Position numbers and translations under genes: made by a program. From assembly GCA_034401135.1 (NCBI GenBank), contig JAWZSP010000008.1, positions 2,480,001 to 2,544,000 on the forward strand: a stretch of DNA of 64,000 nucleotides, written 5' to 3'. The notes under the pieces are model-generated. The model did no database searches. It was not told the origin of the DNA and saw only the letters and a program-made list of their open reading frames with translations. Positions within the stretch are counted from its first letter, which is position 1. Each line of letters begins with the position of its first letter. Shown in pieces: positions 1 through 10,438 of this stretch. The stretch is from Volutella citrinella (taxonomy: Eukaryota > Ascomycota > Sordariomycetes > Hypocreales > Nectriaceae).

Positions 1-349
1 GTCGTTGTCGTCGTCGCTGCTCGTCCACCACACTCGCTTAACCACTTCATCCGGACGCCAGCACGCACTTCGCCTTCGTCGTCGCCGCCGCCTCTCCACC
101 AACAACATCGCCATCACCACCAGTAAATTGGACCTGAATGGCACACACCATACCATTGCTACACTATACTCTACCATTCTAAACAACACATTGCGACATC
201 ACCATCGCTAGGACGATTGCGCAATTACGGCTGCGCCACACCAAAGTCATTCAGTGAACGACTCACCCGAGATTCTCACCTATCGCCTGCGGCGGCATCA
301 CGAACACCAACCGTAGATAACCTCGACGTTCTGTACATGAATTAGGGCC
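1..349 (+). other. 5' region of the C2H2 gene
   Basis: This is the upstream and probable 5' untranslated sequence of the zinc-finger gene that starts at 350. It begins with GTCGTT/GTC trinucleotide repetition and is rich in CA and CACC. No TATA box or upstream gene is visible; the promoter probably lies partly outside the window. Confidence 0.5.
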
Positions 350-2382
350 ATGGACCCGACTCCCAATTTCAACCAGAGCTATCAGGGCGCCCAGTCGAGC
401 CCGCAGCACTTCCAAGACCCGGCCCAGAGCCAGGGACAGGATCACCACAACCACCCGCAGCTTCACCTCCAGACTCAGTTCTCATCGTCCACTTCGCCTC
501 CGTCCGTCATGTCTCAGCAACCGAGCCCCTCGCCGCCTCAGCAGCAGCAGCAGCAGCAGCAACACCACCACGATGCTAATCCCCAGGATGTCCTCGCCGA
601 AGCCCGAAAGAACCTGCAGGTCCTGATCGATTCGGGCCTTTCCAAGGATCTCCTCCACCAATGGGTCGATGAAAGCCAGAGCCAGGCCCTCGGCCTGATG
701 CTCGCCACCCAGCCTCAGCAGCAGCCTGCTCCGCAGATCGTGAACACTCCGGCCGCTCCGCTCGCGCCTCCTCCTCCTCCGATCCGATGCCCGCCTCCTC
801 CGCCTCCGGCGGCGCTGTCCTCGAATGTGACAACGCCTACCGGTGGCTCTGCCGCTACCACTCCCTCGGCTGAGATCAAGATCGAAACCCTCCCTGATGA
901 GGTTTCCTGTGAGTCTCGTTGCTGATGCATCTCATCATCTGTGATGTCTGTCAACCCGGATTATTGAAGCTAATACGCGGTGATGTAGCCATTTTCTTGC
1001 CTCCCTCGGCTCCCTTTAGCCACAGCCACCGTCCTCGGATATCCGTCTCATCGACTAGCTCCGGATCGTCTGGGCACGCCTCAATCTGGTCCACCAACTC
1101 GGGCCAATCCTCTGTCTCCTGGCAGTCAACGGCCTCGACGGCTCGATCTCAGGCGCCTCTCCCGCTGCCGCCCTCGAACCCTGCTGGCCACATGGGCGCT
1201 GGCGTCGGGTCTGCTGGAAAGACCAACATTTACTGGTGCACTTCTTGTGAAACGAGCTTCAAGCGCAAGTACGACTGGAAGCGACACGAGGACGAGTTCC
1301 ACGAGCGCTGGCGCAAGTACCCTTGCCCCGAACCGGGCTGCAACCGCAGCTTCTGGGGTTCCAACTCGTTCAACCAGCACCATAAGCAGTGCCACGGCTG
1401 CAAGACGTGTCCACACGCTGAGAAGGTGGTGCGATTCCTGCGCAAGCGCAAGTATTGGGCCTGTGGCTTCTGCTCGGCGCTGCACCCCGCGCGCGAGCGT
1501 CACGTCGAGCATGTGGCGCGCCATTTTGAGAGCGGCATGACCAAGGGCGACTGGATGCACTCGCGCGTCGTCTACGGCCTGCTGCATCAGCCGCTCATTC
1601 ACGAGGCGTGGGATGCTCTCGTGGTGAGCAAGCAGGATGAGTACAACGGCCGCCGGCCACAGTTCAGCTGGCACCCCAGCAAGACTGGACGTGCCCAGGG
1701 CTTCCTCGAGAACGAGAACCCCGGGCAGCTGCAGGACCTGCTCGAGTTCTTCTCGGGCGACGAGGGCGAGGCCCAGTGGATCGTCAGCGTCGCGTACGAC
1801 CTGGCTGATATTGTCCTGACCTCGGCGCCCGTGCCTTCTCCCCAGTACTCGCATGCCAACTTGGGACCTCAGGGCTTCCCCCACGATCCTCGCCTCTCTT
1901 TCCTGACGCTGCCGACTCAGAACCACCCACCATCGCTCGTGTCTCCTGTCGACGGATCGCCTCAACACGCACACCCCCAGCAGAACCCTTTTGGAACACC
2001 ATTCCGCAACACGATGCTAGTGCCGTCGCAACCCTTCCCACCGACGACCCGACCGTCGCCCGAGTCGGCCTCGCACTCTCCCCTGGTACCCTCGGCCTCG
2101 ACCTCGCCCCTGATGCCGGCTCCCGTGTCATCACCACTCGACAAGCGCGATCTACCGGCACCGCCTGTTGAGCAGCAGCAGCAACAGCAACACCCGCACC
2201 AACAAGTTCCCGGCGAGTCGATGATGGACTTTGAGTACTCGCCTGCACCTGTTGTGTTCGAGGACTGGGAGAGCCTCGCGGGCGCTGTCCTCGACCCACC
2301 CCAACAACCCGGCCAGCCCAATGGTGCACAGCCGGATTGGAATATGATGCAGTATTTCGGCGATCCCAGGGTCACCTCATGA
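350..2382 (+). CDS. C2H2 zinc-finger protein with Gln- and Pro-rich flanks
   Basis: Two exons, 350-908 and 989-2382, joined across an 80-nt intron (GTGAGT donor, GCTAATA branch site, GTAG acceptor), give 650 residues. The ATG has a good fungal context (GGGCCATGG). Residues 1-185 are disordered and rich in Gln, Pro and His, with an eight-Gln run encoded by CAG/CAA. The zinc-binding region spans about 268-368. The first finger uses C270, C273, H286 and H291. The second has a C-x4-C spacing (C299, C304). A degenerate third has C345 and C348. The C-terminal 250 residues are Pro/Ser/Gln-rich and end in an acidic, aromatic stretch typical of activation domains. By family it is probably a nuclear DNA-binding regulator; the target is unknown. 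I do not recognise a named orthologue. Confidence 0.88.
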
Positions 2383-4004
2383 GAGCGAGGCAGCGAGCCA
2401 ATTGCATGAAGCGTAACGGTTGAGCGTCGTTTGATTTCGTTTTTCCCGGTTTCCTCGCAACGCCCCCCTCATGACGAATCCCGAACATCCTTTTTTACCA
2501 CTTTCCTTGCCTCAACTTTGCCTCGTCCTCAACAACGATGTCAATGACGGGCGTTTTGCGCATTTCCTGCACACCCCTGCCCCTCGCTGGACTGTATTTC
2601 GATGGAAATGGACCGACCCAATCACCCACTTGACTGCCACAGTCAACCACAACCACCTTTCCTTGTCCCGTCTTTCCTCTCGAAATCTCGAACTTTTCCT
2701 ACTAGATAATGATAATACCCCCCTTGCCCGCATCGTCCCGAACGTGTTGGAGGCGAGGGAATCTCTTGTCTGCGGCCGCGACGGCCTTTTTCATTGTCGT
2801 CATCTGTTTTCGTATGGTGGACTGCTTCTGCTTTTTAATTTGGAAATCTCTGGGAGTTCAACTCGGGCGCCTGAGGTCGCTATCCCATTCGGTTGCTTCT
2901 CCTGTTGTCGGTTTTTCCACTCAAAAGCGGAGTTGAGGGGCCATTTTTTTTTTGGTGCGTGCGCGCACAAAACACAATCGCCAAGTTCCTTTTATTTTTC
3001 CTTGCGTGCGTCTTGGATCGCTGCGATGGCAAGGGAAAGCGCGCAGGGTTGGCGAAGGAAGAGAAGAGAGACAATGACCTCACACAGATGAGGGAAAGCC
3101 AGTGGATGAAGAGGAGAATGAAGATTAAAAAAATGAAGAGAAAATTTCAAATGCCATGTATCGACAGGAGGGAATCTGGACAGCGGGAGGCCTGGGATTT
3201 CAAAGAGTAGATGACACCGCTTGTATGTATGAATAGGTCATGTAAGCGAACAGCGAGTCCAGACAGGGGGATTGGATTTGTTTTAGAAAAAGGATCAAGT
3301 TTTCAAGTTCACCTCTTTGGTCGTCCCGAGCGCATCGGCATTGTGAGAAGTAGTAACAAACCGCGAATAAGCACGTCAGCCAAGGGTGCGCGCCTTGGAG
3401 AGGATATAATAAGCCGCAGCAACTGGAATGTGCTGCGCAAGGGATGCGGAACCGCTTATTGATTCTGCGTGCTCCCTTTCCATGTGCGCAAGGGAACGAT
3501 GCATGCAACATTTGCAGCGCATCTGAGACACGGCAGGGTGGGTGTCCCGGTGTGAGAGCCCCTGGCGAAGACGACCAAGTCTCATCTGGGGTTTGAGACG
3601 ACGTTCCATGGCCCATCTGGCCGTCGCCCAGGCCCAGGGATGCGGTGCAGTTTCGCAGCGGACAAGGAGACGGTACGGGACGGACGAGGTCTAAACAAGG
3701 TTCTATGTGGCTGGCGGAACCGGCTCCATCCTCGGGCCTGGTTGGTTACACGTGCTGGCAGTGGCGGCGATGGCATTGTTGCTGTTGCGTCGATCGAATC
3801 TTGGTTACACGGCGTCGGCAAGGGGGCCACGAGGGGAAGGGCGTGGTGGCATGGTGGCACGGGATCAAACGGTAGGGTGGCTTGATGGAGAGATGCACAT
3901 CCTTAATATCCTGGTGTTGACGCCCGGACTACTAGTAATGTCTGCTATCAACGGATACTTCCACCACTAACCGATTGCTGTCTCGCCCCAATAGCACATT
4001 CCGA
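2383..4004. other. Intergenic, 3' untranslated sequence
   Basis: The first several hundred bases after the C2H2 stop are pyrimidine-rich and then A-rich and look like a 3' untranslated region. The open frames here are short, start at non-ATG codons or have no coding character. No RNA gene or mobile element is recognisable. Confidence 0.4.
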
Positions 4005-4485
4005 TCACATTGATTTTAAAATCTTTGCGGCTAGAGCTCCAAACATGATCGCGAGGTTGATTAATATGACCATTAGGAGGCACACGTCGACGGCCCAAGC
4101 TGCATCTAGGGGACTTGGGAGCCCCCCATGAAACCGTGTCCACTTATCCGCTTTGCGAGTCTCTTCGCCATTTTGGCCTGCTTCCTCGTCGGCGCTATTA
4201 TGAGCATTAGCGGCGGGGTCGATCTTGGTCATGACAGAACCGGCTCACATCTCGCCCGAGTCTAATTTTGCATCACAGTGTGACGACGCGCACATAGTGG
4301 TCGAGGAACTGGCTGTTGGTGGACTGGCAGTCGGGCGGCCATGTAGCATGTCCATGGTTATGTCCATTTCTTGTTCCTCATGCTTGGTTTCATCGGCGCC
4401 TGTGTCTGAGGTGAGCGTCGAACAACACGCCCTTGACATGTCAAAAACAGAGAAGCTTACTTTTGTGAATGGAGTGGGAACCCAT
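4005..4485 (-). CDS. Small single-pass membrane protein, unrecognised
   Basis: A three-exon model (4461-4485, 4249-4405, 4005-4194 on the minus strand) gives 123 residues. The introns are 55 and 54 nt. The first has a GTAAGC donor and CTCAG acceptor; the second has a GTGAGC donor, a GCTAATGC branch site and an AATAG acceptor. Phases agree across both junctions. The start reads MGSHSIHK. The middle is Ser/Thr/Glu-rich and disordered. Residues about 93-120 form one strongly hydrophobic segment (core VCLLMVILINLAIMFGALAA) followed by a short Lys-containing tail. This suggests a tail-anchored or single-pass membrane protein. I recognise no family. The clean phase agreement is the main support, since the gene is too short for codon statistics. 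Confidence 0.55.
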
Positions 4486-5224
4486 GACAACGGAATCACG
4501 CGGCAGAAGCGGCGGAGGGGAGAGGCTGGCGGGACACGAGAAATTGGTGGTTAATGTTGGTAGAAACAATGCACTTGAATGATTGAACAGGTGGCGGGAA
4601 TGCCGGCGGTGCTGGCGATCAAAGGTCGTTGACAGATGGGGATGTAATCGAACGGCGAGATGGACGCTGTGATGGAGGAAGGGAAACTTGAACGAGGGGA
4701 TTGAGACGCCTTGAGTTGCATCTTGCGTTCAAGAACTCGAGATGGAGGAAGGAGCGAGCTCGGGCGTGTACAACACATGAGAGCAATTGGAATGGCGGCA
4801 AGAGCGCAGATGCTCCTGGCAATTAGAGGATGTGTGTGATTCATAGAAAGGGACACGGGAGCGAACAAGCTTGAGATATTTGTTGTGAAGGTGCGATGAG
4901 GGTTTCTATGGTGAACAGACTCAACACAGTGCCTTAAAAAAATCGGCGACGAGCAACTCGGTCTTGACACGGGCTGTTCAAAGGCGTAATGCTGAATGCG
5001 AGTGGTTGTCGACAATTTGAACGCCAGGGCCACTAGTTGGCGCGGGAGGACAAGGCGTAATCCAAAGTCTAGCTGCCGATGCTGTTTGACTATAAGAGAG
5101 ACTCGAGTAACCTCGAGACAGACCTTCAAAAGCAAAGCAAAGAAAGTCACTCTTCTCTACGGCTACAGCTGCAAAGCATCCATCATCACCCACCAGAAAC
5201 ACGTCCCATCACATTAGCGCCGCC
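4486..5224. promoter_or_regulatory. Divergent intergenic promoter region
   Basis: This stretch separates the minus-strand membrane-protein gene from the plus-strand gene at 5225, so it should carry both promoters. A 199-codon minus-strand open frame crosses it, but it starts at a non-ATG codon and has untranslated-region composition, so I do not call it a gene. Confidence 0.45.
5091..5098 (+). promoter_or_regulatory. TATA box of the gene at 5225
   Basis: TATAAGAG lies about 130 bases upstream of the ATG at 5225. Four other genes in the 5-16 kb cluster have a similar element 75-150 bases upstream of their starts. Confidence 0.5.
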
Positions 5225-6508
5225 ATGGTATCACAACAACAAAAAAGCATACCCGCACTTCTGAAGCTGGGGCTCTACTTTGGCCCCACTGCTGTGCAGA
5301 AGAGGGCGCGAGAGACTTGCGCGAGGGCATATGGCAGCTCCGGGAGCTCGCCATCCCCTCGCCGCGATTGCGACTGGGCTTCCGAGCCAAGGAGCAGCCG
5401 TAGTAGGAAGAGCAAGCGCAGCGACAGCACGGAAAGGCACAAGCACAAGAAGCGCGGAACGGATTCTTTCACTATTCCGGCTGTGCCACAATATTCGGAA
5501 TATCCGCTAGCGGATTCTGGTGTCTATGAACAATGGGAGAATGAGCGGCCTCGACGGGCGAATTCAGGTTACGCAAGGAGCGCAGCTCTGGATTGCAAAC
5601 GAACATTGGACAGGACCCCTGTCGAAGCGTACAGAAACACATACCCGCCAATGAGCAGGCCGCAGCCCCGGGAAGAGGGGAGGATGAGTCCCAACGTGGA
5701 CGGGTGGAGGCACTCGGTGTCCCCGGAGGATGGCGGTGCCGGTGATTCCCCACCATGGCAGGGGCCGGCGCCGGTGCCAGAACCGATGGCCCCACACCCG
5801 CAGCACCCGCCACGGCGAACACGTCGGCGAGAGGATCAAAGCCAAACCACTGTTTGGCCATCTGTGCCGGCGGCTAACCCTTTGCCTCCCTTTCTCTCCG
5901 AGCTGGCCCCCTTGCCTAGACACAGCGGCTCACCGAGCACGGTCCCCAGCCAGTCGCGGTCGATGTCGCCGTCGGCATCCCAGCCGCCCCGGCCTCACGG
6001 GCCCGCATCCGCTATGTTCGACTCGCGCCCTCCTAGGTCCACGGCCAGCACGAAGCGCTCGACCACTTCTATCGGGGACGCCAGCAGCGCGTACAGCCGG
6101 GATGCGAGCATGCCAAACACCCGCCCCCACCAGGCCTACGACCCGGCCACAGATCCGCTGTACGCACACGTGCCGCGCCAGCCCGGCGAGTGGTATGAGG
6201 GCGAAGTCGTGGTTTTCAAGTACCCGGGTGAGAGGCACTCCAAGATGGGCGCCTACGCCACCGAGTACCCTCCAGACGGCGGCTCGGAGACTGGCTCTGA
6301 GGGCTACACTGCCCACGAATACGAGCGCTACGTTGACCACCGGGTTGCGGCACACGAGCGTCAATACACAAATTATACGGGTGGAAGGACACGCAAGTAT
6401 CGGAAGCATTCGTGCCAGAGCTTGGACTCTCTCGAACCGGGGGATAGCATCAGCCTGGTCGCCGAGAGGAGGGCCTATCTGAACAGACGCCATGGCCGGG
6501 TTTACTAG
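5225..6508 (+). CDS. Disordered RS/Pro-rich protein (cluster gene 1)
   Basis: A single exon of 427 residues starts in an excellent context (GCCGCCATGG). A short ordered N-terminus (about 1-30) is followed by an Arg/Ser/Lys-rich basic stretch (about 40-80), a long Pro/Ser-rich disordered middle, and a C-terminal part (about 300-427) richer in Tyr, Glu and aromatic residues. D310 begins DPLYAHVPR, a motif found again in the gene at 9620 (DPLYAGLPR). The C-terminus contains GDSISL, and the gene at 14985 ends in DDSISMR. No known domain is recognisable. It is the first of seven same-strand genes for low-complexity proteins. Function is unknown; proteins of this composition often form condensates or scaffolds, which is inference only. 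Confidence 0.8.
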   Translation: MVSQQQKSIPALLKLGLYFGPTAVQKRARETCARAYGSSGSSPSPRRDCDWASEPRSSRSRKSKRSDSTERHKHKKRGTDSFTIPAVPQYSEYPLADSGVYEQWENERPRRANSGYARSAALDCKRTLDRTPVEAYRNTYPPMSRPQPREEGRMSPNVDGWRHSVSPEDGGAGDSPPWQGPAPVPEPMAPHPQHPPRRTRRREDQSQTTVWPSVPAANPLPPFLSELAPLPRHSGSPSTVPSQSRSMSPSASQPPRPHGPASAMFDSRPPRSTASTKRSTTSIGDASSAYSRDASMPNTRPHQAYDPATDPLYAHVPRQPGEWYEGEVVVFKYPGERHSKMGAYATEYPPDGGSETGSEGYTAHEYERYVDHRVAAHERQYTNYTGGRTRKYRKHSCQSLDSLEPGDSISLVAERRAYLNRRHGRVY

Positions 6509-7811
6509 GCCGCTGGTCCGATGTTTGTGTATATTGTCACCATGTAGGATATTAGGGTTAGATAGCGGACTTGACTTATATTTTTTCCTTTGTACGGTGG
6601 TGTCAGAGGTGTTGCACCGGTGGGGTGAAAGTCATGGAACTGTCACCGACCGGCGATGTTGCAGTTTCGATGAGATCGAATCTAGCTACATATAGCAGAT
6701 GACTTTATACGAAATGTACGAATTGATGACGAGTTGAAAACCCAAGAGATTTCCTCGAGCTACGCTCTGCAACATAAGCGAAAGTAGCGTAATGTCCGAC
6801 TGCTTGAGCATGCGTCCGTTTGTGTGTCCTGGTTGTTCCTTTGTCCTCCTATTGACGGCCTAGCAACGTTTCTGAGAACACTCCCATGTCAGCCAACGAG
6901 AATGCCACGAGAACTCCAGTGGCTGAACGGCAGTCCACCTCGTTGGCAATAATGCTGATAACCGCTCAGACAAGCCTTGAGACACCAGGCTCGTAATTGC
7001 ACCGTCGTTGATCTGGAACCCATCCGAGACTGTCTCCCGTTCGCTTCAAGATGACAAACTGAACCTGGCGAGAATTGGCTGCTTGTCGACCTCTATAGAA
7101 AGGGCCCACCACGTCTGCCCCCATGGCTCACACCCAACTCAAACCCCCAACACGAACTCCACACTCTCTCACTACTCTTCCTCCGCAACAAACATATCGC
7201 TTTTGCTCTTTGCAAAGTTGGAATCCGAAATATCTCGAGATAAAAAAGAGGTTTGCAAACCCTCACGCTGCGCAGCAGAGCAGAACCGTACGAACGTCAA
7301 ATGCTAACAGGCAAGTAGCCAAGCCCGCGATTGTCTATACCACGAGTCGTCGATTGCCTCCTCCTCAGGCCGTCGATCTGGGCATTCCGAGTCTGAACGC
7401 AGCAACCGATGCCACAGAATGTCGTCCCTGATCTCGACCTGGGACGGCTGTGTCGAGTAGACCGTGGGGACGCCTCCACCGTCGTCTGTCGCCGGAAATG
7501 TCTGGTTCTCGGCATCTTCTGGGACCCGAATCACCGGGAGATGGACGAACCAGGGGCCAGGGTCCGCCCTGGTTCCAACCCGTCGTTGAACCCAGGGAGC
7601 GATCTTCTGGGACAGACATCGGTGGAATAAACTCGGAGCCGGGTGGTTCTGTCGATTGGTCTGCCAGGACGATCGAGTGGGATGGCTCTGTGCGATAGAC
7701 AAGCCGCTCCCACGGCGGTAGTCGCGTCGATCGTTCTGAGTTCTCCAGCCAATTGGCTGTCCGGGCCCTGACTCGCGTGCCGTTGACCCGCGGCTCGTCT
7801 TCCTCCTACAG
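6509..7811. other. Intergenic, possible remnants
   Basis: No intact gene is supported. Around 7123-7700 several frames read as fragments of Arg/Ser/Pro-rich protein, and a CTAACAG splice-acceptor-like sequence sits near 7303, but no open model can be assembled. A minus-strand 170-codon frame at 7304-7816 lacks an ATG start. The stretch may hold a broken relative of the neighbouring cluster genes. Confidence 0.3.
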
Positions 7812-8079
7812 TTCAATATCGTCTTCCCACGGTCAACCTGCCAAGTGTGAGGGAAGCCGAGTCTACCAAACCTTGAGCTCTGAGTGCCCTGACTGCATCA
7901 TCGAGGTGACAACCTGGAGCTACGCCTGTGGTAACGTAAGTATTAAAATCCCATGTGACGATTAGTTTCGAATGAGGGAAGGGCAACATGCTGACTAGTT
8001 GCAGTTCCGGGATGTTGCTGTTGTTACAAGTCTCGCTGACATGCTGTGCCGCTGGGTGTGTACTACGGTCCTGACGTGA
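7812..8079 (+). CDS. Possible 3' exons of an unrecognised Cys-containing protein
   Basis: A near-perfect fungal intron (GTAAGT donor at 7936, CTGAC branch site, TTGCAG acceptor at 8004; 69 nt) joins an open frame that follows a CCTACAG acceptor at 7811 to a second exon ending in TGA at 8079. The product has a Ser-rich start, then KCEGSRVYQTLSSECPDC and further cysteines. I could not find an ATG or a first exon, so this may be a fragment or pseudogene. No family is recognised. Confidence 0.28.
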
Positions 8080-8685
8080 AAAAAACTGATCCCGTGGCTT
8101 GAAAAGGCCCTGGGTTCACGAATGTTGAGAGTAGGAGTTGGAAATGTAGAGAGGATACAGCCCTCTCGTTCACTCAAATGAGGAACCACGGGTTTCTGGA
8201 GGAAGAAGCATGGCCCGTGAGTGTGACTGGGCTGCATACTTTCTCGGTTCGACCTTTGATCATGGCTGTGAGCATAGTCTACATACGAGGGAAACTAGCC
8301 ATGTGAATGGAAGATGTTCGTGTGAAAAACCACGTGGGCGTCTGTGGTTCATGACTGTCTGTTGCAGTGCCGGTAAAGTTACGAGGCAAACCGTCTGCAC
8401 TAGCTTTGACTTGACGAAGCGGCCTTGCGAAGCAATGCAGAATCTCGACTCGTGACCAGCGCCGTGACACGGTTGGAAGTCGATTGTTGCGAAAACTCGC
8501 CGTATCGGACGGTGATTTAAGCGTTGTTCATGGATTTCTTAGGGGCTCTTGACATCATGGCATCCATTGGGGCAGAAGCAACATACTAAGGGGCACCTGG
8601 GAGTATCTTGACGCCACGGTGATTCTGGAGAAGCTGAAGCAATCGTGTTCACGTCCCACAAGATAACGAACTCTCTCCGGCTGAC

Positions 8686-8693
8686 TATATAAG
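8686..8693 (+). promoter_or_regulatory. TATA box of the gene at 8835
   Basis: TATATAAG lies about 145 bases upstream of the ATG at 8835 and is followed by a CA-rich leader containing a direct repeat. Confidence 0.5.
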
Positions 8694-8745
8694 GGAGGTT
8701 TGTTCTTACCTAGTTGTGGGAAGGAGAGTCCTCTACCTGCACAGT

Positions 8746-8811
8746 AACTTGACGAAGCCAAATCTACACCAACCGCACCAAAACGAACTTGACAACCCAA
8801 ATCTACACCAA
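8746..8811 (+). repeat. Direct repeat in the leader of the 8835 gene
   Basis: Two 26-27-base copies (8746-8772 and 8786-8811) share AACTTGAC, four to five variable bases, then CCAAATCTACACCAA. Their starts are 40 bases apart. They lie between the TATA box and the start codon, so they should be in the transcript leader. Confidence 0.75.
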
Positions 8812-8834
8812 GAGAAACAGAACAAGACGCTGCA

Positions 8835-9029
8835 ATGGTTTGTTTTGTATCCACGGACTACGACGAGGAGCCCTACCGGGAGCACCGCAGCAGTCGTCGC
8901 CGTCATCGACATGACGATGATTTGTGGATGGACGACTACCCTTCGCGATCCCACCACGGTACCCATGACCCCCTGAATAGCCAAATGAAAACGGAAATGC
9001 TGACACTGATCAATAGGCTCGCAGCCTAG
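8835..9029 (+). CDS. 64-residue Asp/Arg/His-rich protein (cluster gene 2)
   Basis: A single short exon starts at ATG 8835 downstream of a TATA box. The product is strongly mixed-charge: a basic run (HRSSRRRHRH) is followed by an acidic one (DDDLWMDDY) and a short hydrophobic C-terminus (MLTLINRLAA). The composition, strand and promoter layout match the neighbouring disordered-protein genes. It could alternatively be a truncated member of the set. No family is recognised. Confidence 0.5.
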   Translation: MVCFVSTDYDEEPYREHRSSRRRHRHDDDLWMDDYPSRSHHGTHDPLNSQMKTEMLTLINRLAA

Positions 9030-9536
9030 ACGGCAATCTCGGCGAATTCAGGGATGGATTGACCATTCTGAACATAGTAGTCCTTCGGATTGGCCTGGGG
9101 AGCTTCCGGAAGACGACCCGGAATGGCAGTTGGCCGACCGTACGAGGTGGCCACGGAGATCGCATACCAGGTCGGGGCGACGCCGACGTCACAGACGCCA
9201 TTGAAGTGGCCTTTGAGACTCAACTCCAGACTCAACTACATGGGTTTATATTCTCTGGTGCTGAATGAGGTTATTGGCCGCTGAGTGTCTTTCATACGCC
9301 TAATATATGAGAGATTCTGAAACAGCTCTTTGGCTACGATAGGCAGAAGAGAATAAAGGAACACAATAAATCAACTTGTAAATTTAGAGCACACTGAGTG
9401 AACGGCTTGCTTCATGGATGGCCAGTTGACGATGCTAACTGGCAGTTCTTCCACAAGTGCCAACTGAACGCCGACTGAACATTTGCTGAACATTTCATCA
9501 ATAGAAGTCCTGAACAAGAGTTCAAAATGACTTCAG
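9030..9536. other. Intergenic, promoter region of the 9620 gene
   Basis: No gene is seen. Near 9420-9495 there are repeated short motifs (AACTGGCAG, GCCAACTGAAC, CTGAACATTT twice) that could be binding sites or remnants of a local duplication. Confidence 0.35.
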
Positions 9537-9546
9537 TATATAAAAG
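9537..9546 (+). promoter_or_regulatory. TATA box of the gene at 9620
   Basis: TATATAAAAG lies 74-83 bases upstream of the ATG. It is the best-matching TATA element in the window. Confidence 0.6.
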
Positions 9547-9619
9547 TTGGCGCTTTAATCACAGATGCCTTCGGAACCTTTGCCAGGCATGCTGACACCG
9601 CAGCAAAGTCGAGAGCATT

Positions 9620-10438
9620 ATGGGTTTCCTGGACCTTCTCGCCCATGGCATTGCCGGCAACAAGAAGAGCTCAACACGCCACAAGAAGAGGCACATCCGC
9701 AAAGGGGATGAAAACGACAAGCAGGAAAAGAAGCCCAGGTCAACTTCCTCACGACAATCTCGCACCGAGGCCGCGCCGACGCCTCGAAACTTGACTGCCA
9801 AACCTACCCGCCATCGATACTCCGAAAGCGAAGGTGATGATCAGGGCGACAGTGAAGAAGAATACGGCTACGGCTACGACTCCTTGCGCTGCAATAGCGA
9901 CTGCAGTTGTGACGAGGAGGATCCTGATCCTCTCTATGCTGGCCTCCCGAGAATGGACGAGCCTGTTCCACATACAGCAACAGAAGATAGCAACGATGAG
10001 TACGAAAGTGCGCGAGAGTATCAGGACTCCGGGGACGAGATATCGGAGGCAAGGGAGCTGCTAAGCCCCCGAAAGCACAGAAGGATTAGGATCGGGCCCC
10101 TCCCCCCGAATATTCAACAGTACCAAGTACAGGACTGGGGAGAAAACCAGCCGGTTTTCCCGCGCCCCAGTCGCATCGTCGACGGAGGTTTGTTGTCCCC
10201 CTTCCCTAGAGCATACCGTCAAGTAGACTAACAGGAAGCAGTTGCGTATAGCTCATTGCCACGAGTGAGCGTGCCACGCGCAGAGCCGCGGTCAGTTCGA
10301 CGGCAAAGCCTGGGCGGCGACGACGTGAGCGTGGGCGAAGGACAGCGAGAAGAACACCCAAGAACTAGCCGCAGCACTAGGAACCGTCATAAACGTTTGA
10401 CATTTGCTGAGACGGACGAGCTATGGCGCTATGAATAG
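9620..10438 (+). CDS. Disordered mixed-charge protein with DPLYAxxPR motif (cluster gene 3)
   Basis: Exons 9620-10187 and 10242-10438 join across a 54-nt intron (GTTTGT donor, ACTAAC branch site, AAGCAG acceptor, phase 1) to give 254 residues. The N-terminus (MGFLDLLAHGIAG) could be an amphipathic helix. It is followed by a Lys/Arg/His-rich stretch, then an acidic region of Glu, Asp, Tyr and Cys (about 70-150). DPLYAGLPR starts at D103 and matches DPLYAHVPR in the gene at 5225; both are followed by Glu/Tyr/Arg-rich sequence. The C-terminus is basic and ends in DELWRYE. No domain is recognised. The shared motif is the best evidence that some cluster genes are related by descent. Confidence 0.78.

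Noticed and set aside
1126..1974. 282-codon minus-strand frame inside the C2H2 gene
   Set aside because: It is antisense to a well-supported zinc-finger coding region; GC-rich codons leave few antisense stops.
4551..5150. 199-codon minus-strand open frame
   Set aside because: It starts at a non-ATG codon, overlaps the divergent promoter, and its product has no motif and an untranslated-region-like composition.
7304..7816. 170-codon minus-strand open frame
   Set aside because: It has no ATG start. The plus strand carries a much better splice signal over its upstream end, and no family is recognised.
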